A stretch of 64,000 bases of DNA from JAEZPW01 sp035629075. GTDB taxonomy: Bacteria > Acidobacteriota > Terriglobia > Terriglobales > Acidobacteriaceae. Of the stretch, positions 27,434 to 36,460 are shown piece by piece (position 1 is the first letter of the stretch; the number at the start of each line of letters is the position of its first letter). The translations under genes and the position numbers were made by a program. The DNA lies in contig DASPIK010000086.1 in NCBI GenBank assembly GCA_035629075.1, positions 1-64,000 on the forward strand. Direction: 5' to 3'. The notes under the pieces are model-generated. The model had not been told where the DNA came from. It saw only the letters and a list, made by a program, of their open reading frames with translations, and ran no database searches.

Positions 27434-27611
27434 GCATCCAATTACCTGTTTAACAGATTAGAATCAGTTGCGGCGACAAGGAAGCAGCCGAATCCAGCGG
27501 ACAACCACAAAAGGCCCCAGTCTTTCGCTTCGGGCTTGCAGCACGATTTAGCAGTGGTGTGCATTTGCGGCTCCCCGCATCGGTTTACACGCGCAAGCAT
27601 GGGGATCGGAA

Positions 27612-28889
27612 ATGGTCGAAGAACTTCGAAATATTAACCGCACAGTACTGCCTAACGGCTTGACAATCATAACTGAGGCCATGACTCATATTCGCTCGGT
27701 GTCTATCGGCATATGGGTGAAGGCCGGCTCTCGCCATGAAGACGCCGAGCACAACGGCATCACTCATTTTATAGAGCACATGGTGTTCAAAGGCACGGCT
27801 ACCCGCTCAGCCGAAGACATCGCCCGCCAAGTGGACTCCATCGGCGGCAACATGGATGCGTTCACCGCAAAAGAATGCATCTGCTTCAATGTCAAAGTGT
27901 TGGACGAACATCTTCCAATCGCACTTGAAGTCCTGAGCGACCTCGTACTGAACCCAGTCTTTGACGTAAAGGACATAACTCGTGAGCGCGGAGTGATTCT
28001 GGAAGAGATCAAAATGGACGAGGACAACCCCGACTATCTCGTTCACGAAATCTTTACCCAGAACTTCTGGAAGGACCACCCGCTAGGTAAGCCGATCTTG
28101 GGCACGAAGGAGACCGTCCGGCGCTTCGAGCAGCAGATGGTGAAAGACTATTGGTCGCACCGATTCCAGCCCGGCAACCTTATCGTATGTGCAGCGGGTC
28201 GCATCGACCACCAGCAATTCACTGACCTGATCAGCCATCACTTTGCCTCACTCGCGAACGGCACGAATGGGTTCCATGAGGCGCCGCCTAAAACCGTAGC
28301 GCGAATCATCATGAGGAATAAGAAGGCGCTTGAACAGGTGCAGATCTGTCTAGGGGTGCCGTCTCACCCCATCTCGCATGATAAGCGATACGCTTCTTAT
28401 CTCTTGAACACAGTCCTTGGCGGTGGCATGAGCTCGCGTCTGTTTCAGAACGTTCGTGAACGACAAGGTCTGGCCTATTCGGTTTTCAGCGACCTAAACC
28501 CGTATCGCGATACCGGCTGCCTGTCTGTGTATGCAGGGACGTCGCGCAAGACGGCTCCCCTGGTCGTCCAATCCGTCGTTGCCGAGTTCCACCGCCTCAA
28601 GGCAGAAGAGGTTCCCGCCGAGGAACTGCGCCGCGCAAAGGATCAGCTCAAAGGCAGCCTTATGCTGAGCCTTGAATCCAGCACGGCACGAATGAGCAAT
28701 CTTGCCCGCCAGGAAATGTACTTCGGGCGATTCCTTTCGATGGACGAAATCATCGCCCGTATCGAAGCCGTGACCGCCGACGACATTGTTCAGCTTGCGA
28801 ACGAGTTCTTCCGACCGGAGCACATTGCAGTAACAGTGCTTGGCAACTTGACTGGGATGAAGCTTACACGCGAACAGCTAGCGTGTTGA
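27612..28889 (+). CDS. M16 family zinc peptidase (processing peptidase-like)
   Basis: 425 aa. The inverted zinc motif HFIEHMVFKGT (H-x2-E-H, about residues 55-60) with the distal Glu near 130 (LEEIKMDED) marks an active M16B peptidase similar to mitochondrial processing peptidase beta and B. subtilis YmxG. The second half holds the non-catalytic repeat domain with GGGMSSRLFQNVRERQGLAYSV. GGGGAT precedes the ATG by about 8 bp. No signal peptide is evident. Substrate unknown. Confidence 0.93.
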   Translation: MVEELRNINRTVLPNGLTIITEAMTHIRSVSIGIWVKAGSRHEDAEHNGITHFIEHMVFKGTATRSAEDIARQVDSIGGNMDAFTAKECICFNVKVLDEHLPIALEVLSDLVLNPVFDVKDITRERGVILEEIKMDEDNPDYLVHEIFTQNFWKDHPLGKPILGTKETVRRFEQQMVKDYWSHRFQPGNLIVCAAGRIDHQQFTDLISHHFASLANGTNGFHEAPPKTVARIIMRNKKALEQVQICLGVPSHPISHDKRYASYLLNTVLGGGMSSRLFQNVRERQGLAYSVFSDLNPYRDTGCLSVYAGTSRKTAPLVVQSVVAEFHRLKAEEVPAEELRRAKDQLKGSLMLSLESSTARMSNLARQEMYFGRFLSMDEIIARIEAVTADDIVQLANEFFRPEHIAVTVLGNLTGMKLTREQLAC

Positions 28890-29082
28890 CATCACCGCAC
28901 GTGTCGGCGACTATTGCCTACTTTGACAACAGTTGGCCAGATAAGTAACATCGACCTATTCGGGGAGAGCTGCGGCTCTGTAATCCTTGAAGAGGCTCTC
29001 GAGGAATATCCAGCCGGATTTATACCTCGCCATCCATCCCGGAAGAGAGACTCTTCATCCAGCAAAGTTCAAGAGGAGTAGT

Positions 29083-29568
29083 ATGCGGAAGCAAAAAGGA
29101 TTTTCACTGATAGAACTGCTTATCGTTGTTGCCATCATTTTGATCATCGCGGCCATCGCGATACCCAATCTGCTGCGCTCGCGCATATCCGCAAACGAAG
29201 CTTCCGCAGTAGCGTCGATTCGGGCGATCAGTACGGCAGAAATCTCGTACGCCACCACGTACCCTCAGTTGGGATTTGCTGACAGTTTGGAAAAACTCGG
29301 TCCCGGAAATGCCGGAAAGCCGACGCCTGAGGCGGCGAACCTAATTGATCCGGCGTTGGCTCGAGGCGAAAAGAGCGGTTATAGGTTCACCCTGACCCCG
29401 TCGCGATCCAGCAAGGAAGGCGCAAACAACGGCTTCACCATCGTGGCCGAGCCAACCGCTCCCGGGCAAACGGGCATACGAACATTCTGCAGCAACCAGA
29501 GCTCAATTCTCTATTACCAAGCTGACGGTGGCGCCTGCGTCCCTGGCACTTCCCCAGTGCTCGAGTAA
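29083..29568 (+). CDS. Type IV pilin-like protein
   Basis: 161 aa. The ATG at 29083 is preceded by AGAGGAG and gives a 6-residue leader (MRKQKG) cut before FSLIELL, with Glu5 present. The long alpha1 helix ends in PNLLRSRISANEASAVAS, as in acidobacterial PilA proteins. The globular domain is about 110 residues with two cysteines (FCSNQ, GACVPG) near the C-terminus that can form the D-loop disulfide. It points at the pil operon from the opposite strand (convergent). No sigma-54 promoter was found upstream, unlike the pilA at 43871-44362. Confidence 0.92.
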   Translation: MRKQKGFSLIELLIVVAIILIIAAIAIPNLLRSRISANEASAVASIRAISTAEISYATTYPQLGFADSLEKLGPGNAGKPTPEAANLIDPALARGEKSGYRFTLTPSRSSKEGANNGFTIVAEPTAPGQTGIRTFCSNQSSILYYQADGGACVPGTSPVLE

Positions 29569-29699
29569 GTTTTCTGGCAGGAACAACTTCGCAGTGCTTC
29601 GCTCGCGCGATCAAGAGGCTCCTCCAGATCGCGAGTGCTCCCAAAGCCCTGAGCGACTTTTCCGATCGCGCACTCAGGAGTGGCTTGATTCGGTAACTG

Positions 29700-30524
29700 C
29701 TACTGAGGAGATTGGCTCGGCCCGGGTTTCTGCGGGGCTGGAGATTGCCCAAATCCGCCTTGGGGAGATTGCCCGAATCCGCCTTGAGTATTCAGACCGC
29801 CGGGGCCGGTGGGAACCATGCCTCCGAGGCCAACCTGGCTTGGCACATATGGCCCGGTGATCAGGCCTCCGCGATCCATCGTCGGGTCGTAGATAAATTC
29901 CCACTCGTTGTAGTGATCTTTCTCGTTGAACGCCTTGAGCGACTTCTTTTCGCTCGTGCTCGTGACTCCGATGATTGGGCCGCCGCCGAAGGTCTTGCCT
30001 GCCAACCCACCAGCTCCTGCCGAAGTGCCAGACGCACCCGAGGCAGGCTGAGGTGACGCCGACAAAGTAGAGCTCTGCCCTGACGACCCCGATAACAACG
30101 AGCCGCTGGACGCACCAGAAGAACCGGATAACGAACCGGGAGCAACGCCCGGACCGGTCGCCGAACCCGGCGTTTTCGGTGTCAGCTTTACTTCTCCGAA
30201 GTGCAGCAAACGAAAATCTTTCCCCGTAATCGGGTCTTTGTAACGCTTGCGCAGGAACCGCATATTATTGGTGTTCTGAAGCTGCTCGATGCTGACCGGG
30301 TAACGGCCGAACTTCTTGTAGTACTTTTTGATAGCGCGCGAGTATTGCGCTCCCCGGTGGACCAACTCTTCTTCGCGGTCCCGCTTTATCTGAGTCACCA
30401 CGGCAGGCGCCGTCGCCATAAGCGCGATGGCAAGCATAGTCACCATGATCATGATCGCCATCATCATGTAGCCCTGCTGTGAGCGACGCCGCGTTGTGAC
30501 CCTCCAAGAGTGGTGAAGAAACAT
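29700..30524 (-). CDS. Pseudopilin-like (type II secretion/GspG-like) protein lacking Glu5
   Basis: 274 aa, last gene of the pil operon. A basic N-terminus with SQQGYMMMAIMIMVTMLAIALMA resembles a class III leader, but the residue after Gly is Tyr and position 5 is Ala instead of the Glu needed for normal pilin docking. QIKRDREEELVHRGAQYSRAIKKYYKKFGRYP then matches GspG-like pseudopilins. Residues about 130-190 are Gly/Ser-rich and the C-terminus is a Gly/Pro/Gln-rich repeat tail. Probably an accessory or anchor component of the pilus or secretion machine. The gap to the pilP-like gene is 21 bp. Confidence 0.8.
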   Translation of the reverse strand: MFLHHSWRVTTRRRSQQGYMMMAIMIMVTMLAIALMATAPAVVTQIKRDREEELVHRGAQYSRAIKKYYKKFGRYPVSIEQLQNTNNMRFLRKRYKDPITGKDFRLLHFGEVKLTPKTPGSATGPGVAPGSLSGSSGASSGSLLSGSSGQSSTLSASPQPASGASGTSAGAGGLAGKTFGGGPIIGVTSTSEKKSLKAFNEKDHYNEWEFIYDPTMDRGGLITGPYVPSQVGLGGMVPTGPGGLNTQGGFGQSPQGGFGQSPAPQKPGPSQSPQ

Positions 30525-30545
30525 AAAACCTTGTCTGAGCCGAGG

Positions 30546-31163
30546 CTAACCTTGAATCAGCGGAATCGTTTGAGTGTTGTTGCTCAACACGTCCTGAATC
30601 TCGACCGAGGTCGGGTTGATCTTGACAATTCTGTAGCGCCCAGCGACGATGTCACCTTCACGCGCAGAAAAGACGCTGTCTCCCTGCGTCAGAAAGATGC
30701 TCCTCGGCTCGCCCGATCTGGTCGCATAGCCGAAGAATTTCAGGTTAATGGGCGGAGGAGGCGGCGGTCCCTGTGGAACGCTCGCCACCTCCTCGTCACG
30801 CCTCGGATTATCCACAGGTTCAGGGATTTCAGGGGCGGACTCCGCGCTGAAGATGTTTCGGCCGGTTCCCTCGTACTTCACGTCCTCGCTCATCTTTAAC
30901 AGGTCGAAACGAAGCCGTGGGTCGAGTGTTGGCGTCAGAGCGGCCGAAAGATACCTGTTCCGATCCGTAGTCGGCCTGCGTTGCGGCCCGGAGTCTGTTG
31001 CCGCTGCTTGCTTTTGTGCCGCGGGTCGATTGGCAGTAGCGCCGGACCTTTGTGACGGTGTGGCCGGAGATGTAAACAGCGTGCGCGCAACAAGGACCAG
31101 TGCGATCACAAGCAGCCCAACGGCAATGGCTGTTTTCTTCTTGTTCTCTGTCCCTACTTTCAT
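30546..31163 (-). CDS. PilP-like pilus assembly protein
   Basis: 205 aa. One N-terminal membrane helix (KKTAIAVGLLVIALVLVARTLF) replaces the lipoprotein anchor of classical PilP. A disordered linker with a poly-Pro stretch (PQGPPPPPP) leads to a C-terminal HR-type beta domain (LKFFGYATRSGEPRSIFLTQGDSVFSARE...GRYRIVKINPTSVEI), the fold shared by PilP and GspC. Its start overlaps the pilO stop by 4 bp. By position and fold it should link the inner-membrane PilMNO complex to the secretin. pilQ itself is not present downstream. Confidence 0.8.
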   Translation of the reverse strand: MKVGTENKKKTAIAVGLLVIALVLVARTLFTSPATPSQRSGATANRPAAQKQAAATDSGPQRRPTTDRNRYLSAALTPTLDPRLRFDLLKMSEDVKYEGTGRNIFSAESAPEIPEPVDNPRRDEEVASVPQGPPPPPPINLKFFGYATRSGEPRSIFLTQGDSVFSAREGDIVAGRYRIVKINPTSVEIQDVLSNNTQTIPLIQG

Positions 31164-31723
31164 GCCGCTGCCTCGTTCCTGATGTAGGTTTCCACCCGCA
31201 TTTGTAGCTGAACGGAGCCGGGATTCTGGCCGGACGCTTGCTGCCCCCCAAGGGAGATCGCATCGATGATGAAAAACGTCTTCTCACGTTCAAGTGCATT
31301 GATAAAACGCATCACCTGCCCGTAGCCACCGCTGAACGTGGCCTCCACCACGACTCGCCTCAATGCAGGAACCTCTGTCGGCTCTGTCTTGTACTGCGCG
31401 GCGGCCATCCTGACGCCGTTTGCAGAAGCGACCCTGCCTAGCGCGTCCGGCACGTTTGCGAACTTCTCCGGGAGCCGCTCTTTGTAAAATTGCTGAATTT
31501 GCGTGTCAGCCTGCACCACCTTCTCGTCGATGCCTCGCAACGGGAGCGCTTCCCGAGTCTTCTGCTGTAGCTCGGTCCAAAGCTCGTGAAGACGGTTCTG
31601 GCTGGTTCGGGCGGCGCGTCCAATGGGCGAAATCAACACAATGCCGCACGCGATATCAATAATGAGCAGCGCAACAAGGACGGCGGTCAATTTGCGGCGT
31701 GCATCTTTCACGTCAGGCATCAT
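31160..31723 (-). CDS. pilO: Type IV pilus assembly protein PilO
   Basis: 187 aa. A single membrane helix (residues about 12-35, AVLVALLIIDIACGIVLISPI), a coiled coil (about 38-85) and a ferredoxin-like C-terminal domain with YGQVMRFINALEREKTFFIIDAISL are the PilO arrangement. It overlaps pilN and the pilP-like gene by 4 bp each, which suggests translational coupling and fixed stoichiometry in the inner-membrane alignment complex. Confidence 0.9.
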   Translation of the reverse strand: MMPDVKDARRKLTAVLVALLIIDIACGIVLISPIGRAARTSQNRLHELWTELQQKTREALPLRGIDEKVVQADTQIQQFYKERLPEKFANVPDALGRVASANGVRMAAAQYKTEPTEVPALRRVVVEATFSGGYGQVMRFINALEREKTFFIIDAISLGGQQASGQNPGSVQLQMRVETYIRNEAAA

Positions 31724-32340
31724 TGACCTCCTTGCTGCGTTTGCGCAGTTTGTGGCGTTCCGAGCTCGAAGCTCGGAACGTAAACGGCGCTGATCTCAAA
31801 CTTGAACTCGCTGGACCCGGAATTGGCCAAGTTCGGAGCCGCCTCGTTGATCACTGCGGCATTCCGGAAGTGCGCCGCGCCCTCAAGTCGGCGGACAAGG
31901 TCGATTGCGCGATCCCGCGACTGTCCCGCTACAACAAGCCGTAATTCAAGCTGGTTGTCTTCCGTGATCTCGGGTCTGATCGTGGTCACCTGAAGGCCTG
32001 CTGGGACGATCCTTTCGAGGTCGCTTAGAACTTGTGTCCACGAGAAAGCCTTGCGGGCGATCAAGGTGTTGATGAACTGCGATTCATCGCGGGTGCTGCG
32101 GTTTTCGGGACGGTTTAAGAATGCCTCGGCAGAAGCGCGGACGCGGTCGCGTTCCGCTATCTGCGCGCGCAATTCGTTCTCCTGCCTGCTGACACTACGC
32201 CAAGCGATGGTGGCGCTTACTGCCGCGTAGACCAAGCCAAACGTCACGGCGGCCAGCACGGCTACGACGATTCCCCATCTGAACAGGAAACGCCGAACGT
32301 CCTGGTAGGGCTGCGTTGCGAGATTGATATTCAGGCGCAT
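31720..32340 (-). CDS. pilN: Type IV pilus assembly protein PilN
   Basis: 206 aa. The cytoplasmic N-terminus has INLATQPYQDVRR, the short motif that in this family docks into PilM. A membrane helix (about 22-45) and a periplasmic coiled coil plus ferredoxin-like domain follow (QVTTIRPEITEDNQLELRLVVAG). The gene starts 1 bp after pilM and overlaps pilO by 4 bp. Confidence 0.9.
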   Translation of the reverse strand: MRLNINLATQPYQDVRRFLFRWGIVVAVLAAVTFGLVYAAVSATIAWRSVSRQENELRAQIAERDRVRASAEAFLNRPENRSTRDESQFINTLIARKAFSWTQVLSDLERIVPAGLQVTTIRPEITEDNQLELRLVVAGQSRDRAIDLVRRLEGAAHFRNAAVINEAAPNLANSGSSEFKFEISAVYVPSFELGTPQTAQTQQGGQ

Positions 32341-32341
32341 G

Positions 32342-33232
32342 TCAGGAGACCAATGCCCCCACGATGCCGGCCAGCAGTGGTCGCTGCTGGGCTGGAATGG
32401 ATACGGTGCCGATCATGGACGAGGTAACCAACTCCTCAGCTCGGATACCGATGCTCTCTTCCATCACAGACGCGAGATCCGGGATTGCTGTCGTGCCGCT
32501 GAGCAGAATTCGTTCGACCTTCACCCCGTACGTATCCTGCATGAATACCAGCGACGGGTAGATATCTTCGACGAGTTGGGTCGGACCAACCGCTCCGGAC
32601 TCGATCACGCGGAAAAGCAGTAAATCGTCTTCGTGAACGATGGCGATGCTGACGGTGTCCTCGGCTATCTTGACCAGCAGCGTCGGACGAGCGGCATCTA
32701 CCAGTCCCAGCGCTGCGAGGGTAGACGGAACCACCACGCCCGGGCTGAACCCGGCTTCGCGAACCACGGACTCGTATTCTTCCAGTACCGTGGGCAGCGC
32801 GACTGCCGCCACCACGCGAACGATTCCGTTTGCACGCCGCACGTCATAAGACACTTTGGCGCGCTCCACCTCGAATGGTAAGGCCTTCTTCAGGCGGAAG
32901 CGCACAACAGACTCTGCGTCTTGCGCCTTCTCTGGCATTGCATCGAAATCGAGCAAGGCAATTCGGCATGCCGCATCAGGGATCACCGCAACCACGTCAC
33001 GATGGCGTCCCTCAACACCAGCGAGTGCATCCGCAACGGCGGTGGCAACCGCATCGCGCCGCGTCACGTTCGCAGTCGTGAGTCCGGGCGCAATTGCGCC
33101 GGGCGGGAGGGTCCGGATGGAGCACGTCTCAAGGCTGCGTCCATGATCAGACATGCGCCCCGCGATCACCCGGTCTGCGGCGATCTCGCAAGCGACCTTG
33201 AGATTGCCCGGTCTATTCAGCTTTTCTTTCAT
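32342..33232 (-). CDS. pilM: Type IV pilus assembly ATPase-like protein PilM
   Basis: 296 aa actin-like cytoplasmic protein that connects PilB/PilC to PilN. Recognisable features are VVRFRLKKALPFE (the conserved KKxxPF segment), LLVKIAEDTVSIAIVHEDDLLLFRVIESG and RILLSGTTAIPDL. It is shorter than classical PilM (about 350 aa) and the N-terminal phosphate-1 loop looks degenerate, so ATP binding is uncertain. It starts 66 bp after pilB with a hairpin between. Confidence 0.85.
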   Translation of the reverse strand: MKEKLNRPGNLKVACEIAADRVIAGRMSDHGRSLETCSIRTLPPGAIAPGLTTANVTRRDAVATAVADALAGVEGRHRDVVAVIPDAACRIALLDFDAMPEKAQDAESVVRFRLKKALPFEVERAKVSYDVRRANGIVRVVAAVALPTVLEEYESVVREAGFSPGVVVPSTLAALGLVDAARPTLLVKIAEDTVSIAIVHEDDLLLFRVIESGAVGPTQLVEDIYPSLVFMQDTYGVKVERILLSGTTAIPDLASVMEESIGIRAEELVTSSMIGTVSIPAQQRPLLAGIVGALVS

Positions 33233-33245
33233 TCGGTATCAGGTG

Positions 33246-33268
33246 CACGGCCGCTTTGGGCGGCCGTG
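33246..33268. other. Intercistronic hairpin between pilB and pilM
   Basis: CACGGCCGC (33246-33254) and GCGGCCGTG (33260-33268) form a perfect 9-bp stem in the 66-bp gap. No T-run follows on the minus strand, so it could adjust mRNA stability or partial attenuation between the abundant PilC/PilB part and the PilMNOP part. Confidence 0.55.
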
Positions 33269-33298
33269 TCTCTTCTTGAATCTCGTCTCTTACGACCG

Positions 33299-34960
33299 CT
33301 ATCGCATCGTCTCGATGAACGTAACCTTGTTGATTTCCTTCAGGGTCGTAACGCCGGCCCTAACTTTATCAAGCGCCGACTCGCGAAGGAACTTCATTCC
33401 TTCGTCACGAGCAGCGCGGCGAATCTCCGAACTCGGACGCTTGGCGAGAATCATTTCACGAACACGATCACTGAGATCGAGCAACTCGTGAATCGCCGTA
33501 CGGCCCCGGAACCCCGTCCCGGAGCACTCGATGCAGCCTTCGCCTTCGTAGAATGGCACGTGCAGCCACTCGCTAGTTTCAAGTCCGCTGGCTTCGAGCA
33601 CGTCCGCTGGATAGAACACCGTCTTTTTACAGTCGTTGCAGATGAGGCGAACAAGGCGTTGTGCCAGTACGCAATTGAGAGCCGAGACGAAGTTATATGG
33701 CTCGATTCCCATGTGCAGAAAGCGTCCAATTACGTCCACAACGTTGTTGGCGTGAACGGTAGTAAATACCAGGTGGCCCGTGAGTGCGGACTGGATCGCG
33801 ATTTCGGCCGTCTCTCGGTCGCGAATCTCGCCGACCATGATCTTGTCAGGGTCGTGCCGGAGAATGGATCGCAGACCGCGAGCGAAAGTCAGGCCTTTCT
33901 TTTCATTAACCGGTATCTGGGTCACGCCCCGAATCTGGTACTCAACCGGATCTTCAATCGTGATGATCTTGTCTTCTTCCGTTTTGATCTCGTTCAACCC
34001 GGCGTAAAGCGTCGTGGTCTTTCCGGAACCCGTAGGCCCGGTTACCAGCACCATGCCGTAAGGCTCGGCGATATAACGACGAAACTTCTTCAGATCGTCG
34101 TCGCTGAACCCGACCACGTCCAGCGTAAGCCGGTGAAACTTTTCGCTCATCGACTCTTTGTCGAGCACGCGGAGCACGGCATCTTCCCCGAAAATCGAGG
34201 GCATGATGGAGACGCGGAAGTCGATCTGGCGACCACTGTACTTCACGCGAAAACGGCCATCCTGGGGGACGCGGCGCTCGGCAATGTCGAGTTCTGACAT
34301 GACCTTCACGCGCGAAATGATGGTTGAATGATGCTCCTTAGCGATAGGCGACATTGCCGGCTGGAGCACGCCGTCTATGCGGTACTTAATCATCACAGAG
34401 TCGTCGCCGGTTTCGATGTGGATATCCGATGCGCGCCTCTGCAGGGCGGTGAAGATGGTCGTATCAACCAGTCGGATGATCGGACTGATATCGGTTTCGG
34501 CCGTCAGCCTTTCGATCGAGATAGTCTCGTCACCGGTCTCATCTTCACGGATGAGGTCAAGGGTGAACGCTTCGCTTGCTTCTTCAAGGACCCGCTGAGA
34601 CTGCTCGGTCTTCTTGAGAATGTCATTAATCTGATTGAGCGTCGCCACCTTCGTGCGAATGCGCTTGCCGAGCATGAGACCGATTTCGTCGATCATCATG
34701 AGTTGACTCGGATCTGCGATGGCGATCTCCAGGCGGCCATCCTTCTCTTCCAGTGGCACGAAGTTGTAACGGAACATCAGGTCCACTGGTATCTTGCGGA
34801 AGAGCTCGTTGTTCAGGTGAAAGTTGCGCAGGTCCACGAAGTCGCATCGGTATCGCCGCGCCAGGTCTCGGGTCTTCTGCTCTTCTTCCGCAGGCGTGCC
34901 AACAATCACGTGATTGCCGTTGGAGCCGCCGTTTACAAAAAGGGATTGCGTATTTGCCAT
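33299..34960 (-). CDS. pilB: Type IV pilus assembly ATPase PilB
   Basis: 553 aa extension motor of the GspE/PilB family. An N-terminal MshE/GspE-II domain (residues about 20-140) precedes the motor. Walker A is GPTGSGKTTTLY, the Asp box is IITIEDPVEYQIRG, Walker B is LRHDPDKIMVGEIRDRETAE and the His box is GHLVFTTVHAN. The zinc-binding tetracysteine is CNDC plus CIEC near the C-terminus. I chose ATG 34960; an in-frame TTG five codons upstream is possible. The segment THxx-like PilT features are absent, so PilB rather than PilT. Confidence 0.95.
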   Translation of the reverse strand: MANTQSLFVNGGSNGNHVIVGTPAEEEQKTRDLARRYRCDFVDLRNFHLNNELFRKIPVDLMFRYNFVPLEEKDGRLEIAIADPSQLMMIDEIGLMLGKRIRTKVATLNQINDILKKTEQSQRVLEEASEAFTLDLIREDETGDETISIERLTAETDISPIIRLVDTTIFTALQRRASDIHIETGDDSVMIKYRIDGVLQPAMSPIAKEHHSTIISRVKVMSELDIAERRVPQDGRFRVKYSGRQIDFRVSIMPSIFGEDAVLRVLDKESMSEKFHRLTLDVVGFSDDDLKKFRRYIAEPYGMVLVTGPTGSGKTTTLYAGLNEIKTEEDKIITIEDPVEYQIRGVTQIPVNEKKGLTFARGLRSILRHDPDKIMVGEIRDRETAEIAIQSALTGHLVFTTVHANNVVDVIGRFLHMGIEPYNFVSALNCVLAQRLVRLICNDCKKTVFYPADVLEASGLETSEWLHVPFYEGEGCIECSGTGFRGRTAIHELLDLSDRVREMILAKRPSSEIRRAARDEGMKFLRESALDKVRAGVTTLKEINKVTFIETMR

Positions 34961-35022
34961 AAATCCAGTTCTCAAATCAGGTGCCAGTCAACAAATGGGC
35001 CGAAGGATCTGACTGGCCTCGA

Positions 35023-36231
35023 CTAGCGAATGCCGCCCGCGCCGAGCGTGAAGATCGGCAGGTACAGCGAAATCAGCACGAATGCCACGACCGTCCCCAT
35101 GACGATCAGGATGGCCGGTTCAATCAGTGACATGGCAGCCGTGAGGGCGTTCTGAACGTCCTCTTCATAGAATTCGGCGACCGAAGTCAGCATGGTTGGC
35201 AGCGCGCCCGTTGACTCGCCAACCTCCAGCATTTCCACCGTCAGCTCGGGAAACGCGTTTGTCTCCTCAAGGCTGCGTGAGAGTGGACGCCCTTCCCGCA
35301 CCTTCTGCGTCGCATAGCCGACCGCTTTGCTCACGAACCGGCTCTGAATAGATGCCGCTGCCGTCTCAAGGGCTGGAACCAGCGGCAAACCACCGGAGAG
35401 CAGCGTCGCCATCATGCGCGCGAACACAGCCACTTGGTACTTAAGCCAAATGGCCCCAAGCCCCGGTAGCGCCACGCGAACTCTGTCGATGCGCTCCGAT
35501 CCGGTCTCGCTCTTAGCCAGCCGCCAGATTGCGAAGATCGCTGCGGCAACCGCCGCCAGAAACACGAAAAAGTACTTCTGCGCGGCTGTTCCAACGCTCA
35601 ACATGAATTCGGTGAGCGCCGGAACCTCCGTCCCAAGCTGCTCATACAGATTGGCGAACTGTGGAACGACGTACGTGACCAGGAACGTCAACATCACCAC
35701 GACAAGCACAACCAGCAATGCCGGATAGATCAGCGAGGCCGTTAGCTTTTTTCGAAAGCTCATAGCCATCCGCTGAAAGTGGACATAGCGCGTCAACACT
35801 TCTTCCAGATTGCCGCTCTTCTCTCCCGCGAGCAGCGTGGTGGTGTAGATCTTTGGGAAGACGCCCTGCGCGGCGAATGAGTCCGACAGCAGTTCGCCGC
35901 TTTTCACGCGGTCTCGCACGTTCTGAAGAATGGAGCGAAAATACCCCGCCTTCTGGCGCTTAATCAGCAGGTCCAGCGCGTTGAGAATCGGCAAGCCCGC
36001 ATGAATCAGCGTCACGAACTGCTGATTGAAAATGACAAACTGCGACAGCTTAATTCGCCGGCGTCGTAGCTGAATCCCATCTGGGCCCACGATTCCACGG
36101 GTCTTAATCTCGTAGACAAGAAGGCCCTGCTGTGAGAATCGTTCGCGCAGTTCGGCCTCTGAGCGCGCGTTCTCCACCTGTTGCGAGACATGGCCGCGCT
36201 CGTCAGCCACCTTTACTAAATATTCTGCCAT
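35023..36231 (-). CDS. pilC: Type IV pilus inner-membrane platform protein PilC
   Basis: 402 aa with two GspF repeats (about residues 70-195 and 270-395) and three membrane helices (about 168-190, 220-240, 375-397). Motifs are FNQQFVTLIHAGLPILNALDLL, YTTTLLAGEKSGNLEEVL and the matching second copy MLEVGESTGALPTML. It is the first gene of the pil assembly run, followed by pilB after 62 bp. Confidence 0.95.
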   Translation of the reverse strand: MAEYLVKVADERGHVSQQVENARSEAELRERFSQQGLLVYEIKTRGIVGPDGIQLRRRRIKLSQFVIFNQQFVTLIHAGLPILNALDLLIKRQKAGYFRSILQNVRDRVKSGELLSDSFAAQGVFPKIYTTTLLAGEKSGNLEEVLTRYVHFQRMAMSFRKKLTASLIYPALLVVLVVVMLTFLVTYVVPQFANLYEQLGTEVPALTEFMLSVGTAAQKYFFVFLAAVAAAIFAIWRLAKSETGSERIDRVRVALPGLGAIWLKYQVAVFARMMATLLSGGLPLVPALETAAASIQSRFVSKAVGYATQKVREGRPLSRSLEETNAFPELTVEMLEVGESTGALPTMLTSVAEFYEEDVQNALTAAMSLIEPAILIVMGTVVAFVLISLYLPIFTLGAGGIR

Positions 36232-36460
36232 CTGGTGCTCTGCTGTTGACTAATAGTGTAACACTCGATGTACCCGGCGATGCGACAGTCACGTGTCGTC
36301 GCAAGCACCTGAGACGAGCGACATTTATACACCTATCCCGACGTTTTCGGTGCAAAAACGTTGCAGGGTCCGAGTAGCCGCGGCACGCGCAAGTATCGAA
36401 AAGCACTGGAGAACCCCACATCCTGCACTCGGCCGTTGGATCCTCAAAGTTTGCGACTTC

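Noticed and set aside
32921..34297. 458-aa plus-strand frame opposite pilM and pilB
   Set aside because: Antisense to clearly recognisable pilB and pilM sequence; no family features.
36403..36418. Weak sigma-54-like site (TGGGGTTCTCCAGTGC) upstream of pilC
   Set aside because: Only the GG-N10-GC core fits; the rest departs from the consensus and no palindromes lie upstream. Not comparable to the pilA site.
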